Origin: Lepidodermella squamata
Lineage: Eukaryota; Gastrotricha
Direction: 5' to 3'
Assembly (NCBI GenBank): GCA_047495785.1
Contig: JBLDXI010000024.1
Span: 2,170,001-2,234,000 of the forward strand
Length of the DNA stretch: 64,000 bases
This document shows positions 1-8,314 of the stretch, in pieces. The notes under the pieces are model-generated. The model saw only the letters and a program-made list of their open reading frames with translations. It did not search any database and was not told the origin of the DNA. Each line of letters begins with the position of its first letter. Within the stretch, counting starts at the first letter, position 1. Both the position numbers and the translations under genes were made by a program.

Positions 1-520
1 ATAGACGGCGATGATGGCGCCTCTGTCGCTGAACTGATACGACTTAGGCGTCGATTCGACGAAGCTAGCCGGCTATCAGCTGATGTTACAACGTAACACG
101 TCGGCGGCTTCAATGAACTGCCATCACTAGGCGGTGTGTAGTGCAGCAAATGTCGATTCGCTCCACTTGACAAAGTACCATTACTGGTAAGGGACACTTG
201 CCTTTGATGAGACAACGGCATTTGCTGCTGGCAAAAAAAACAGGATCGGGTGTGAAATTATTGCTAATAATAACGCCGCTGTTATTATTACTATTATTGC
301 TATTGCTCACCTGCTGCTGTTGTAATAAGTTTGACTCGTTCTGCACGTCCGACGCCCAATGCACGTTGCGACGGGTTATTTTCGGGCTACTTGCGCTGTC
401 AATTGACAGGCGACTAGCCGCCGTAGCCAGCCAGTCGTTGATATAGCCGCTATTATTAGCCGCGTAATAACCAGTCGCTATGACATCTCTCGAATCTGCT
501 GCTACCTCCATTTTATGCAT
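1..520 (-). CDS. Unknown protein, N-terminal two exons, partial
   Basis: I do not recognise this gene. Two minus-strand exons are supported: 520-311 and 227-1, the second running off the left edge. The ATG at 520 (another in frame at 511) begins MHKMEVAADSRD. Exon 1 ends in a Gln run at CAG|GTGAGC. The 83-nt intron (310-228) ends in a T-run plus GCCAG, and phase 0 is kept across it. Exon 2 stays open for all 227 nt. The roughly 145 visible residues are rich in Ser, Asn and Gln and look disordered, with no domain, signal peptide or membrane helix. This is probably the disordered N-terminus of a larger intracellular protein. A trinucleotide-like run in the intron (Asn/Ser codons if read through) would extend the unspliced frame, but that frame stops soon after. 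Confidence 0.5.
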
Positions 521-1119
521 GACTGGATGCGAAGGCACACAATAAATCGCACGCTCTAAAGAGGCTGTAAAAATCTTATCTTTTATAACACCGCGATGAG
601 AGCTATGCGAGAATATCGTATTTTTGCGCCTTTTAATAAGAAAGCGGCCGCGTCATACGCCGGATGTGACTCGGTAGGTTATTTATTTCTACATACTTTT
701 TATTTGCGCAGACATCTCTATTATTATTTCTGAGTCATCATCATCATGTTGTCTTATAACGGCCATAGCAGGGTGACTAAAATAGCTCACTTCAGTAGGT
801 GCCGCATTCACACGGTAAAGCGAAAAAAAATCCGAACAAATATTGTTTTTTTTCAAGAAAAACATTTTATTTTTCAAGAAAATACGCAAAAATTCACCGA
901 GCTGTTGTGTTTTTCTGCGGGTCATCTTTGGATCCCTCCTATATCAGATAATAATAACATGGAATAACGTGCACGAAAAATTATTATTATTATTCAAGGT
1001 TAGCGCAATATTAAAACCGGGTATTACAAGACTCACGATTTTTCGAAAGAAAAAAAATTGAAATATTTCGAAAAAAACTATCAAAAAAAATTGATCATCA
1101 GTCATTCGTGGCAGGTAGG
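521..1119. other. Intergenic, AT-rich, no gene seen
   Basis: Homopolymer-rich AT sequence between two minus-strand genes. It should hold the 3' flank of the calmodulin-like gene and the promoter of the gene at 1-520. Short open frames here are low-complexity Lys/Phe runs and I support none of them. Confidence 0.6.
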
Positions 1120-1698
1120 CTATTTTTTGATGCCGTCGTGATAACCGAACATAAATTTCACGAATTCTGCAAAAAAAATTGAAATAAATAAAAATTAACG
1201 AAATTAATGAGAGATTAACCGTCGAAATTAATTTGCCCATCACCGTCAAGATCGGCTTCGGTAATTAGAGCTTCGACCTCTTCGTCTGACATTCGTTCGC
1301 CGAGCATGTTGCCGATAACTTGCTTCATCTCGACGGACGTAATAAAACCATTCCCGTCCTTGAAAAAATTAGTTAATGAAAGAAATTAATTTATCAAATT
1401 TTCGCATTTTTACCTTGTCGAAAATTTTGAAGCATTGCCGAATGTCGCGAAGAAAGTCCTTTTTACGACGTTGTTGAGCCATGACCTTGAGAAATTCGGG
1501 GAAATCGATGCCGGACGTGCTGTTAGTCGTGTCGATTGTCTGCAGCATTTCACAAACCTCCTGCTCGGACGCGGCTTGCCCTGACGAAATGAGCACCTGG
1601 GCAATTTCATGCGTGCTTATCGTGCCGCTTCGGTCACGGTCGAAGAAGCAGAAAGCGTCGTAATACTCTGATATTTGATCTTCAGTCAACTCTTTGCT
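1120..1698 (-). CDS. Calmodulin-like four-EF-hand protein, first exon not found
   Basis: A small Ca2+-sensor protein of the calmodulin/troponin C type. Three exons are visible: 1698-1414, 1358-1220 and 1166-1120. The first opens at an AAATAG acceptor with [16 protein letters not shown], matching the start of EF-hand 1. EF loop 1 is DRDRSGTIS, and hand 2 contains [10 protein letters not shown]. The exon 1 to 2 join restores [12 protein letters not shown] (loop 3). The exon 2 to 3 join (donor G|GTTAAT, acceptor T8GCAG) restores [18 protein letters not shown] (loop 4). The tail HDGIKK is slightly longer than in calmodulin. Loop 2 ([11 protein letters not shown]) is degenerate and may bind Ca2+ poorly. 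The initiator codon must lie in an upstream exon that I could not place between 1699 and about 2150. It is divergent enough to be called calmodulin-like rather than calmodulin. Confidence 0.85.
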
Positions 1699-2174
1699 CT
1701 ATTTAAAAAATGTCAAAAAATTTCATTTTACAATTTTTTAAATTATTATTATTTTTCTGGAGAGAATTCGAAAATCTCAGCAAAATCTTTTTCGATTTAA
1801 TTTGAGCTGGTTTTAATTAATTTAATTAAATAAAAAATTTACAAAAAATGGAAATTCCACCTTAATTTCTTGTACAAGTAATTTTTTGTTAACAAAAATA
1901 GTTTTTCGTGATTTCTCAAAGGGCTATTTTTCAAATAACTCGGCGGTTTTTCTACGAAGAGGCAATATATCATCGATTTTATAGTATTATGGAGTCCTTG
2001 CTTGAAACAAATTGAGGAAAAAACGCGCCTTTTCCCAGCCGATCCGGGTTCAACTCCCGCCTGGCGCACATTTTCAAATTTTTTTTTATATTGGTTCGCA
2101 TATACAAATGAAATAACAAGTTGAGAACCTTTCGAGTCCCCGGTCGGCAATTTTCCGGCCTACTCCCCTTCTTT
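1699..2174. other. Intergenic between calmodulin-like gene and U2 snRNA
   Basis: Mostly AT-rich. It should contain the missing first exon of the calmodulin-like gene and the U2 promoter just upstream of 2175. A tRNA-like T-arm (GGGTTCAACTCCC, about 2046-2058) is followed by CTGGCGCA, but no matching tRNA body was found. Confidence 0.5.
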
Positions 2175-2368
2175 ATCGCTTCTCGGCCTTTTTGGCTATG
2201 ATCAAAGTGTAGTATCTGTTCTTTGTAGTTTAATATCTACAACGGCCTCCATGTGGGGCCTACGATATTAGCCCGATTTTTGGCTAACCGGGCAGGTGGC
2301 GCCAGCTTGCTGGACCCTGCCCAAGAGTCGGCCCGGTATTGCAGTGCCTCCGGGATTCGGCTCACCCC
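2175..2368 (+). ncRNA. U2: U2 spliceosomal snRNA
   Basis: The 5' end reads ATCGCTTCTCGGCC, the canonical U2 start. The branch-point recognition segment GTGTAGTATCTGTTCT is intact, with GTAGTA at 2209-2214. Stem IIa (TGTAG...CTACA) and stem IIb (GGCC...GGGCC) pair although their sequence differs from other animals. The Sm site ATTTTTGG is at 2276-2283, followed by stem III (GGGCAGG...CCTGCCC) and stem IV with GGTATTGCAGTGCCTCCGGG. The length (about 194 nt) is normal for U2. The 5' stem-loop carries one more T than the common CCTTTTGGC, and CTATGATCAAAG replaces CTAAGATCAAG. Preserved pairing suggests a working gene rather than a pseudogene. Confidence 0.92.
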
Positions 2369-2837
2369 CAAAAGTGGGGGCATGAAAACAAAAACACGAT
2401 CTTACTATGTACTTACAGCGTGTCCCAAAACTTGAGCAACTATTTTTAATTTGGCAAATTTTTGCAGGAAATTCCAGTAATTTTTCAAATAAACCTACCG
2501 AAAGAAAAGTCTATCCTTCCTCGCGATTTACCAGAAGAAATGAAAACTTTACCGAAAAAAACCTGGAAAAGCCCGATGGTAACGGGTTCGGTAAATTTCG
2601 GTATTTTACTCGGTTGAAACAAATTTCTCCGGACTTTTTTGATCCCATTTAAAAGTGACACACTTAATTTCTATTCTCATGATTTTTTGAATTTTGGATT
2701 TTAAATTTTTCTGGCCATGAGATGTGAGACAGTTCCATCCCATCCAGCACTCTCTACTTGGTGTGGTCGTAAAAAAATTCCAGTTAATTTATTCGAGCAA
2801 GGCTCCCTTATACAATCGATGAAGAATTGTCTGAACT
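2369..2837. other. Intergenic 3' of U2, largely a dispersed repeat
   Basis: Holds dispersed-repeat copy A and then the 3' flank of the minus-strand gene at 2838. AATAAA on the minus strand about 50 nt past that gene's stop is a plausible polyadenylation signal. Confidence 0.55.
2416..2670 (+). repeat. Dispersed ~240-bp repeat, copy A
   Basis: Begins CAGCGTGTCCC, contains CCGATGG..GGTTCGGTAA.TTTCGGTATTTTAC, and ends near CCCATTTAAAAGTGAC. The same order of blocks recurs at 3829-4055. The two copies are diverged, with indels. No coding capacity and no clear terminal inverted repeat. Confidence 0.7.
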
Positions 2838-3673
2838 TCATTTTGTTATCAAAACCGCCAAATCATTCGAAAGTAGCCCTTTGATATCATCGAAATTTTC
2901 CAGAGAGCTGCATTTTTTTATGTTTTCTACACTGCTCAACATCTTAAATTTTTGAATTTTAACGAAAAGCTGAAAACCTACCCAATCCATACCAGCATGT
3001 CGATCACGAGTATTGCTAGTTTTCGCGAACGGATCCTCCCTTGGCTTGTTGCTTTCGTCGTAGTAGTACTCGGGATCGTCCTCGTCTGGCTCATCGCCCT
3101 TATCAGAGAAAGACGATGAAAAAGCTGACAAAACACTGCTAACACCGCACTGTTCCAGGGCGAGAAAATGATTGTTATTTAAGTGATTTTTACTGAATTT
3201 ATCCCGCGACTAACCTGCGCCAGGTAATCAGCATGCGCCTTCTGTTCCGGGCTCTTGAAATGACGGCTGAATTTTCGCCTCGACGCTGACGTTCCGGGTG
3301 TAGCCGGCGTTGCCATGCTATTGTAAGCATTCTCCGTGTAGAAGCCCAACGCAGCCGCTTGCCGTTGGAACTCGTCTACGTCGAAGTAGTCGAAGACAAA
3401 AGGCTGGCCGTCGGCGCTCATGAGGATCGACGGCGATGAGGGCCCGATTTCAGAGCTGAGCAGCGACGCGCAGTCGATGGTGCGCGGGACGTCTCGGCGG
3501 ATCTCCCACGGCGTTGGCGGTACCGTCGCCGGCTCGGCGGACATGTTCTCGATGACGATGCTACAGCCCGAGTCCGCCATCATATCACCGCCGGGCTGCT
3601 GATCGTCGCGGATGTAGCCGTCGAGGATGTCGCTCGACGCTTGGATGTTGATGACAGACGATACGACCGACAT
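2838..3673 (-). CDS. Unknown 256-aa protein, two exons
   Basis: Not recognised. Exon 1 is 3673-3215, starting at ATG 3673 (MSVVSSVINIQ). The donor is GCGCAG|GTTAGT, the 65-nt intron is 3214-3150, and exon 2 is 3149-2838. Phase 0 is kept, joining ADYLAQ to CGVSSVLSAF. The protein is hydrophilic. A middle acidic/aromatic patch (FDYFDVDEF), a basic patch (ASRRKFSRHFKS) and an acidic Tyr-rich patch (DEDDPEYYYDES) are visible, with no membrane segment. After MDW a second possible donor (GTAGGT) occurs, so the last ~50 residues may be intronic read-through if a downstream exon was missed. An AATAAA soon after the stop favours the read-through model. Codon-rich sequence through both exons supports it being a real gene. 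Confidence 0.6.
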
Positions 3674-3828
3674 AATATATGTACAAGCCCTGTTCAAGTG
3701 GCTGTAATACCCTATTATGTTGCCGATGCGGATAATAGAATGTCAAGTGTTTGGTAAACATGCGGCACCGGATATGAGACATGCCGCAAGATAGCGACAA
3801 TAATTTAGGTCAAAGTAATAAGATAACT

Positions 3829-4055
3829 GCAGCGTGTCCCATTTTTAATTTTGCATATTTTTTGGGAAATTGACCTAATTTTTTTCAAAAGTTGAATCCA
3901 AAGGGACAATCCTATACCCAAGAATTTACTGACGAAAATAATCGGAAAATAACCCGCAAAACCCCGATGGCAGCTGGTTCGGTAATTTCGGTATTTTACC
4001 TGGTTAGGCCAAATTTCTACGCATTCTTTAACCCCATTGAAAGGTGACCTAATTC
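3829..4055 (+). repeat. Dispersed ~240-bp repeat, copy B
   Basis: Matches the repeat at 2416-2670 in the same orientation: CAGCGTGTCCC start, CCCGATGGCAGCTGGTTCGGTAATTTCGGTATTTTAC core, CCCATTGAAAGGTGACCTAAT end. It sits just upstream of the unknown gene at 2838-3673. Confidence 0.7.
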
Positions 4056-5792
4056 ATGGCATTTTTTAATAATTTTTCTAGCCTAAAATTATAGGATTTT
4101 TCATAAAATGCGCCAATTTTTTTCGGAATCGAATTTGACCTAATCGTAAACGGAATCCTTAATTTTAGCTTTGTAGGACTTTTAAGATTATAGGCTTTAA
4201 ATTTATCAGAATTTTCGAAATTATTAAAATTTGAATCGAACCAATATATTATCGAATTTTCTAGAATCGAAAAAAATGCAAAAAGCAAAAAGCAATGCCA
4301 AAAAAATCGCTGAAATCATTAGGTGAAAAATATTTATTTTTGTCGATATTCAGCGCTGATTGCTGAAATCAGAGTTGTGCTGTGAGAACATGGCGGAAAA
4401 GTGTACGTTGGTTCAACCTAATCATCAGACCGTTGTGCGTCGAACAAATAAAACAGAACGGGCGTGGGGCTCATCGCGCTCGAAATCTTACATAATAAAA
4501 ACTCATCGAGCAATAATTTCCCGCGGGCTATATATCATAACAACAACAGAATATGCGAAAGGTTATAAGGATTCACGTGGACGCAAAATGAGGTGGATGG
4601 AAGAGAGGCGAGGGCGGGTTAGAATCGACGGTCTGATGTAATCATCGCAAGTTGCGTATTATAGGCCTGGGAATAAAAAAAAGCTGGCATTTGTTCCGAG
4701 CACACGAGAAGTGCTGCGCTAAACTTCCTTCATTTTCAGCAGCTCTGGCCTTATTCCGACCGCCGGCGTTTCTTCTAGACACCACCACACATGCACATGC
4801 TGCTCATCACCAGTTGGCGCAAATATCCGGACTTAGCGGGTTTTCTCCACCGTCTAATCTCTTTCTACCTTTTTACGCACCCTGTTGTATATACATTCCA
4901 CGCCACTTTCATCGGCTCGCCCTCTCACGGCCGGTTTTTTTTGCGCGCACAGACATCGCCTGCTCATCGCCCTATTACCTACTATAACATACACCATCGA
5001 CTCATTTTTTATCGATAAAATATTATTGGGATGAACGTTCTCGTGCCGTTTTTTTTATGACGTGGCGCGATTTTATTTGTTTTATTGCTATTTATATTAT
5101 CATTTCATTATTTATTTCTCGCAAAACATTGCGGTTTTTTTATAATCGAGGCCCATCTCTCTTAAGACCATGTTCCGCAGATGTTGCAGCGCAACTTGAT
5201 TGATTTCAAGATAGGTATAGCGTCTTTCGCGCTATTTATAACACATGCCAATATAAATAGATTTGGCAAGTAAAAGAAATAGGGCGCATCTAATTTGGGG
5301 AAAATATAAACAAAACTCGGGACAATTCTTCACGATTTGGGAAAATCCTCCTTAAAGCCTTGAATCGAAAATAATTCTTTGGCCTCGATATAGAATATAG
5401 ACACTTCATCGCTCAATCGATTTTTCAGCCGATTCAAGATTGAATAAATATTGAACTCTGTAATTTTGGAAAATTTGAAAAAGAGAAAGCTCTTCACAAA
5501 AGGATTTTGCATTAAGCTGGACTTTTTCAAATGCAATAATCATGTGCATAAACCTGTATAATATTTATTTCACAACAAAATGGTGAATAAAGGGAAAACA
5601 AAAATAATATCCTTCTGGAGCAAAAAAATAATTTCTTCAGATCGTCATTCAAACATCAGATCACAGATATTTTTTCGAAGAAGGTCAACAATAACTTCAT
5701 AAGCTATAAGTATTGCACAAGCTATCACGAATTTAGTCAAGTATAGCCAGTTATTTGTTTGTCACATTGGCTGAAATTTCAGCTGAAGATAG
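4056..5792. other. Intergenic, no supported gene
   Basis: AT-rich with scattered open frames of 60-110 codons and no recognisable domain, donor/acceptor pattern or composition shift. The right end (from about 5560) is the 3' flank of the first mucin-like gene and carries its shared UTR motif at 5639-5662. Confidence 0.5.
5639..5662 (-). promoter_or_regulatory. Shared 3'-UTR motif of the mucin-like cluster
   Basis: AGATCGTCATTCAAACATCAGATC on the plus strand. It lies in the 3' flank of the gene at 5793 and is one of five closely similar copies, each at or after a stop codon in this cluster (8221, 11443, 11945, 12622). It could be an RNA-level control site, or residual homology of duplicated UTRs. 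Confidence 0.5.
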
Positions 5793-6968
5793 TCAAAAGA
5801 CGGCAATGCAACAAAGAATCATCATCAGCGTAATTGAAAAAAATTGACGAGGCTCAGCTGAGTTATTCTGCGGCGTCGTTGATGTTCCATTCTCGGCAAG
5901 TAATGCATTCGATTCGGCAGTTGGACCGGCCTTTGTTTCGAGCGTCGATGCTTTATCAGTGGTCGCAGTAGTAACAGGCGTAGTAGCTGCAGTAGTAACA
6001 GATCGGGATTTGGTATTCGATGCTTTATCAGTGGTCGTAGTACTGACAGTCGTAGTAGCTGCAGTAGTAACATATGAGGGCTTGGTACGTTTAGTAGCAA
6101 TCGGACTTTCTTGACCGGGTTGAGCTGGGATCTTCTTCGGCGTCGTTGATGTTCCATTCCCAGCAGCTAAAGCATTCGATTCGGCAGTTGGACCGGCCTT
6201 TGTAACGAGCGTCGATGCTTTAGAAGTGGCCGTAATACTGGCAATAGTAGTAGCTGCAGTAGTAACTGATGAAGATTTGGTAGTTTTTATAGTGGTAGCA
6301 ATCGGATTTTTTTTCCCGGCATCTGCATGGATGGGCTCAGGTGTAGAAATAGTTGACGACTTGGCAGTGGAATTCGATTGAGTTGTGTTTCCCTTCGCAG
6401 CAATTGAAGAAGTTGAAGCTACTGAATCAAGTTTCGTCGAATTCGCAGCATTCGCAGTAACATTGCTAGTTGTTGCAACAACAAATGAAGATGAGGTAGA
6501 ATTCGATTCAGTTTTGTTTCCATTTTCAGACTTCGAAAATATCTGATTACTGGTCTTCGTAGTTAGCCCATCCTTTGCCGTGTGATTCGAGAAATTACCA
6601 CCAGTTTTCAAACCAGCATTCGGCTCAGATGAAGAAAAACCCAAGTACCTAGACCCAGTTGTGAAATTCGATTGAGTAATGTTTTCATTTTCGAAGGCGG
6701 AGAAATTTGTCGTCGTAGCTTCTGGAATCACAGCACTGGTGGTGAAAGCCTGCTTCGCCGCAGTTGTAGTAGCAGGCTCAAAGGAAGAAATTGTCGCAGT
6801 GGTAGTAGTCGGCTGCGAGGAAAACTCGGCAGTAGTCGACGAATTTTTGGGTGAAACGAAATCACCCATAAAATTTAAAGCCGAATCAAGCCAATTAGCG
6901 GAAACGCTATCAATAGGCAGCATAGCAGACCAAGCGGCAGATACAATTAACACCAAAGCTGGTTTCAT
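5793..6968 (-). CDS. Secreted Thr/Ser-rich mucin-like protein, 391 aa
   Basis: Single exon. The N-terminus (MKPALVLIVSAAWSAMLPID, then SVSANWLDS) is a signal peptide with a likely cut after VSA. The body is almost entirely Thr, Ser, Ala and Asn with many TTT, NST and NFT stretches, so dense O- and some N-glycosylation is expected. The last ~15 residues (FSITLMMILCCIAVF) are hydrophobic and end the protein, as in a GPI-anchor signal or tail anchor. An internal duplication is visible (two GTSTTPKKIPAQPGQ-like blocks). It is the leftmost member of the minus-strand family at 8315, 11449 and 12010, whose signal peptides share the LVLIV...SIDxVSA pattern. The function is unknown; a surface coat, cuticle or epithelial mucin is plausible. 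Confidence 0.8.
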   Translation of the reverse strand: MKPALVLIVSAAWSAMLPIDSVSANWLDSALNFMGDFVSPKNSSTTAEFSSQPTTTTATISSFEPATTTAAKQAFTTSAVIPEATTTNFSAFENENITQSNFTTGSRYLGFSSSEPNAGLKTGGNFSNHTAKDGLTTKTSNQIFSKSENGNKTESNSTSSSFVVATTSNVTANAANSTKLDSVASTSSIAAKGNTTQSNSTAKSSTISTPEPIHADAGKKNPIATTIKTTKSSSVTTAATTIASITATSKASTLVTKAGPTAESNALAAGNGTSTTPKKIPAQPGQESPIATKRTKPSYVTTAATTTVSTTTTDKASNTKSRSVTTAATTPVTTATTDKASTLETKAGPTAESNALLAENGTSTTPQNNSAEPRQFFSITLMMILCCIAVF

Positions 6969-7087
6969 CCTTCCCGAAAATCAGACGATAAAGATGGCTA
7001 AAGAAAAATAAATTTTTAAATTAAAAAAAAAACCCAGAGATGTCTTCATTTTTTCGAATGAATTTCGAGTTAATTCCAAAACAGCAA

Positions 7088-7245
7088 TAATACAATCGTC
7101 ATCTTACAAGAACTCAGTGACTGAAAACTAGCACTAATTCATGTCATATTCGCATTGAAGATTGATTTTTCAGCCCTAACCGATTAGAGGTAACATTAAG
7201 GCAAAAATATGCCAAAGATTTTGATAGACTAAAAAGCTCAGATAA
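7088..7245 (-). pseudogene. 3' relic of a mucin-like family member
   Basis: Blocks such as AATCGTCAT, ATTCATGTCAT, GCATTGAAGATTG, CCGATTA and GCCAAAGA.TTTGATAGAC match in order the 3' ends of the genes at 11449 and 12010. No signal peptide or Thr-rich part is left and the frame is broken. It lies upstream of the gene at 5793. Confidence 0.55.
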
Positions 7246-7274
7246 CTATAAACAAAACAAAACAAAGCAACGTA

Positions 7275-7650
7275 ACAGTCAAAGAGGAAAAAACCAGAAA
7301 TTCAGCGGAATAAAATCGAGAGAAATGACGATTTCGAATTATTACTGCGAGTGGCGTGTTTGCTGCCACGCGGTCGAAGAAAAAAGCTTGACCTCAAGCA
7401 CGCGATGCGCGTTTTATTGCCAAAAGTGTGATGATAATTGGCGAAAGTGCGTCCAAGAAAAAGTTGGCCATGTTATCTCTCTCGCCGTCGTCGTCGTCGT
7501 CGTCGTCGTTCAACATTATTATTGCTATACATGGTCAAGTCGCAATTGACAATTAATTGGCGAGACTGATAAAAGAACACCGGAAATGATAAAGCGATAA
7601 AAATTAATTTCAAAATTAATAGATTGAATTAATGATCGAAAACAACGCAA
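7275..7650 (+). repeat. Duplicated promoter and first-exon start of the ankyrin gene, copy 1
   Basis: Near-identical to 13210-13580: the block AAATCGAGAGAAATGACGATTTCG, the GAGTGGCGTGTTTGCTGCCACGCGGTC segment, a GTC/CGT trinucleotide run, and AAAAGAACACCGGAAATGATAAAGCGATAAA. It runs into an ATG (about 7632) with IENNANC, a degenerate version of the real first exon MTQNNANC at 13569. The frame then runs into the palindrome at 7665, so this is a dead promoter/exon copy. Confidence 0.75.
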
Positions 7651-7664
7651 ATTGTCGTCCACCA

Positions 7665-7799
7665 CAATTGCCGCTCAGAATTTTTCAAATTTACTGAAAA
7701 AATCAAACGAAATAATTTCGTCGCTGATGATTTTCCATAATTTTTAAATAATTTCGTTTGATTTTTTCTGTAAATTTGAAAAATTCTGAGCGGCAATTG
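7665..7799. repeat. Long palindrome, 54-bp arms
   Basis: The left arm 7665-7718 begins CAATTGCCGCTCAGAATTTT. The right arm 7746-7799 is its reverse complement with 2-3 mismatches, separated by 27 bp. It looks like a fold-back element or end-to-end duplication, and it interrupts the duplicated first exon of the ankyrin gene. Confidence 0.85.
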
Positions 7800-8314
7800 G
7801 AATTGAATAGGGACTTTGCTTGACCAATGAAAGTCGCGTTGCCACCGATGTAGGTTTGCATCTAATGAGGACCACTGTCTATTATTGGGCTTTTCGGCCG
7901 GGGTTTTCAAGATTTGACATCATGTTGCATATCGGGTTAATATTAGTGTCTCAGCCGCTTAATTCAAACGTTTTAATTCTGGAGCTGCCACCATAAGTTT
8001 GGAATTTTTAATCTTCCAAGTCTAATGGAATGGCCGAATTTTCAATCTGCTGTCTGCTTACAGAAATCTCCCAAAGCCGCGAACACAAATTAACACGAAA
8101 AAACAACAGATACCGCATTATTCCATGCTTCATTATTGTATTTTTATTATGATAAATAATGGGAAAACGAAAACATAACAGATATTTCACATATTTCAGG
8201 AGCAATAAATAATTTCTTCTGATCATCATTTTAAACATCAGATCACACGAATACGTATTGCCAATTGTATACAGTCATTTTTTGTCACTTCGGCTGAAAA
8301 TTAGCTGAAGATAT
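7800..8314. other. Intergenic and 3' flank of the 989-aa gene
   Basis: No gene seen. From about 8130 the sequence resembles the 3' flank of the gene at 5793 (AATAATTTCTTCTGATCATCATT), which marks it as a duplicated UTR. Confidence 0.55.
8221..8244 (-). promoter_or_regulatory. Shared 3'-UTR motif, copy
   Basis: GATCATCATTTTAAACATCAGATC, about 70 nt past the stop of the 989-aa gene. Same motif as at 5639. Confidence 0.5.

Noticed and set aside
2035-2069. tRNA-like 3' half (GGGTTCAACTCCCGCCTGGCGCA)
   Set aside because: No matching 5' acceptor strand, D-arm or anticodon arm could be found upstream, with or without an intron.
4360-4987. Two open frames of 93 and 111 codons
   Set aside because: Biased low-complexity composition, no domain and no supporting splice or polyadenylation pattern.
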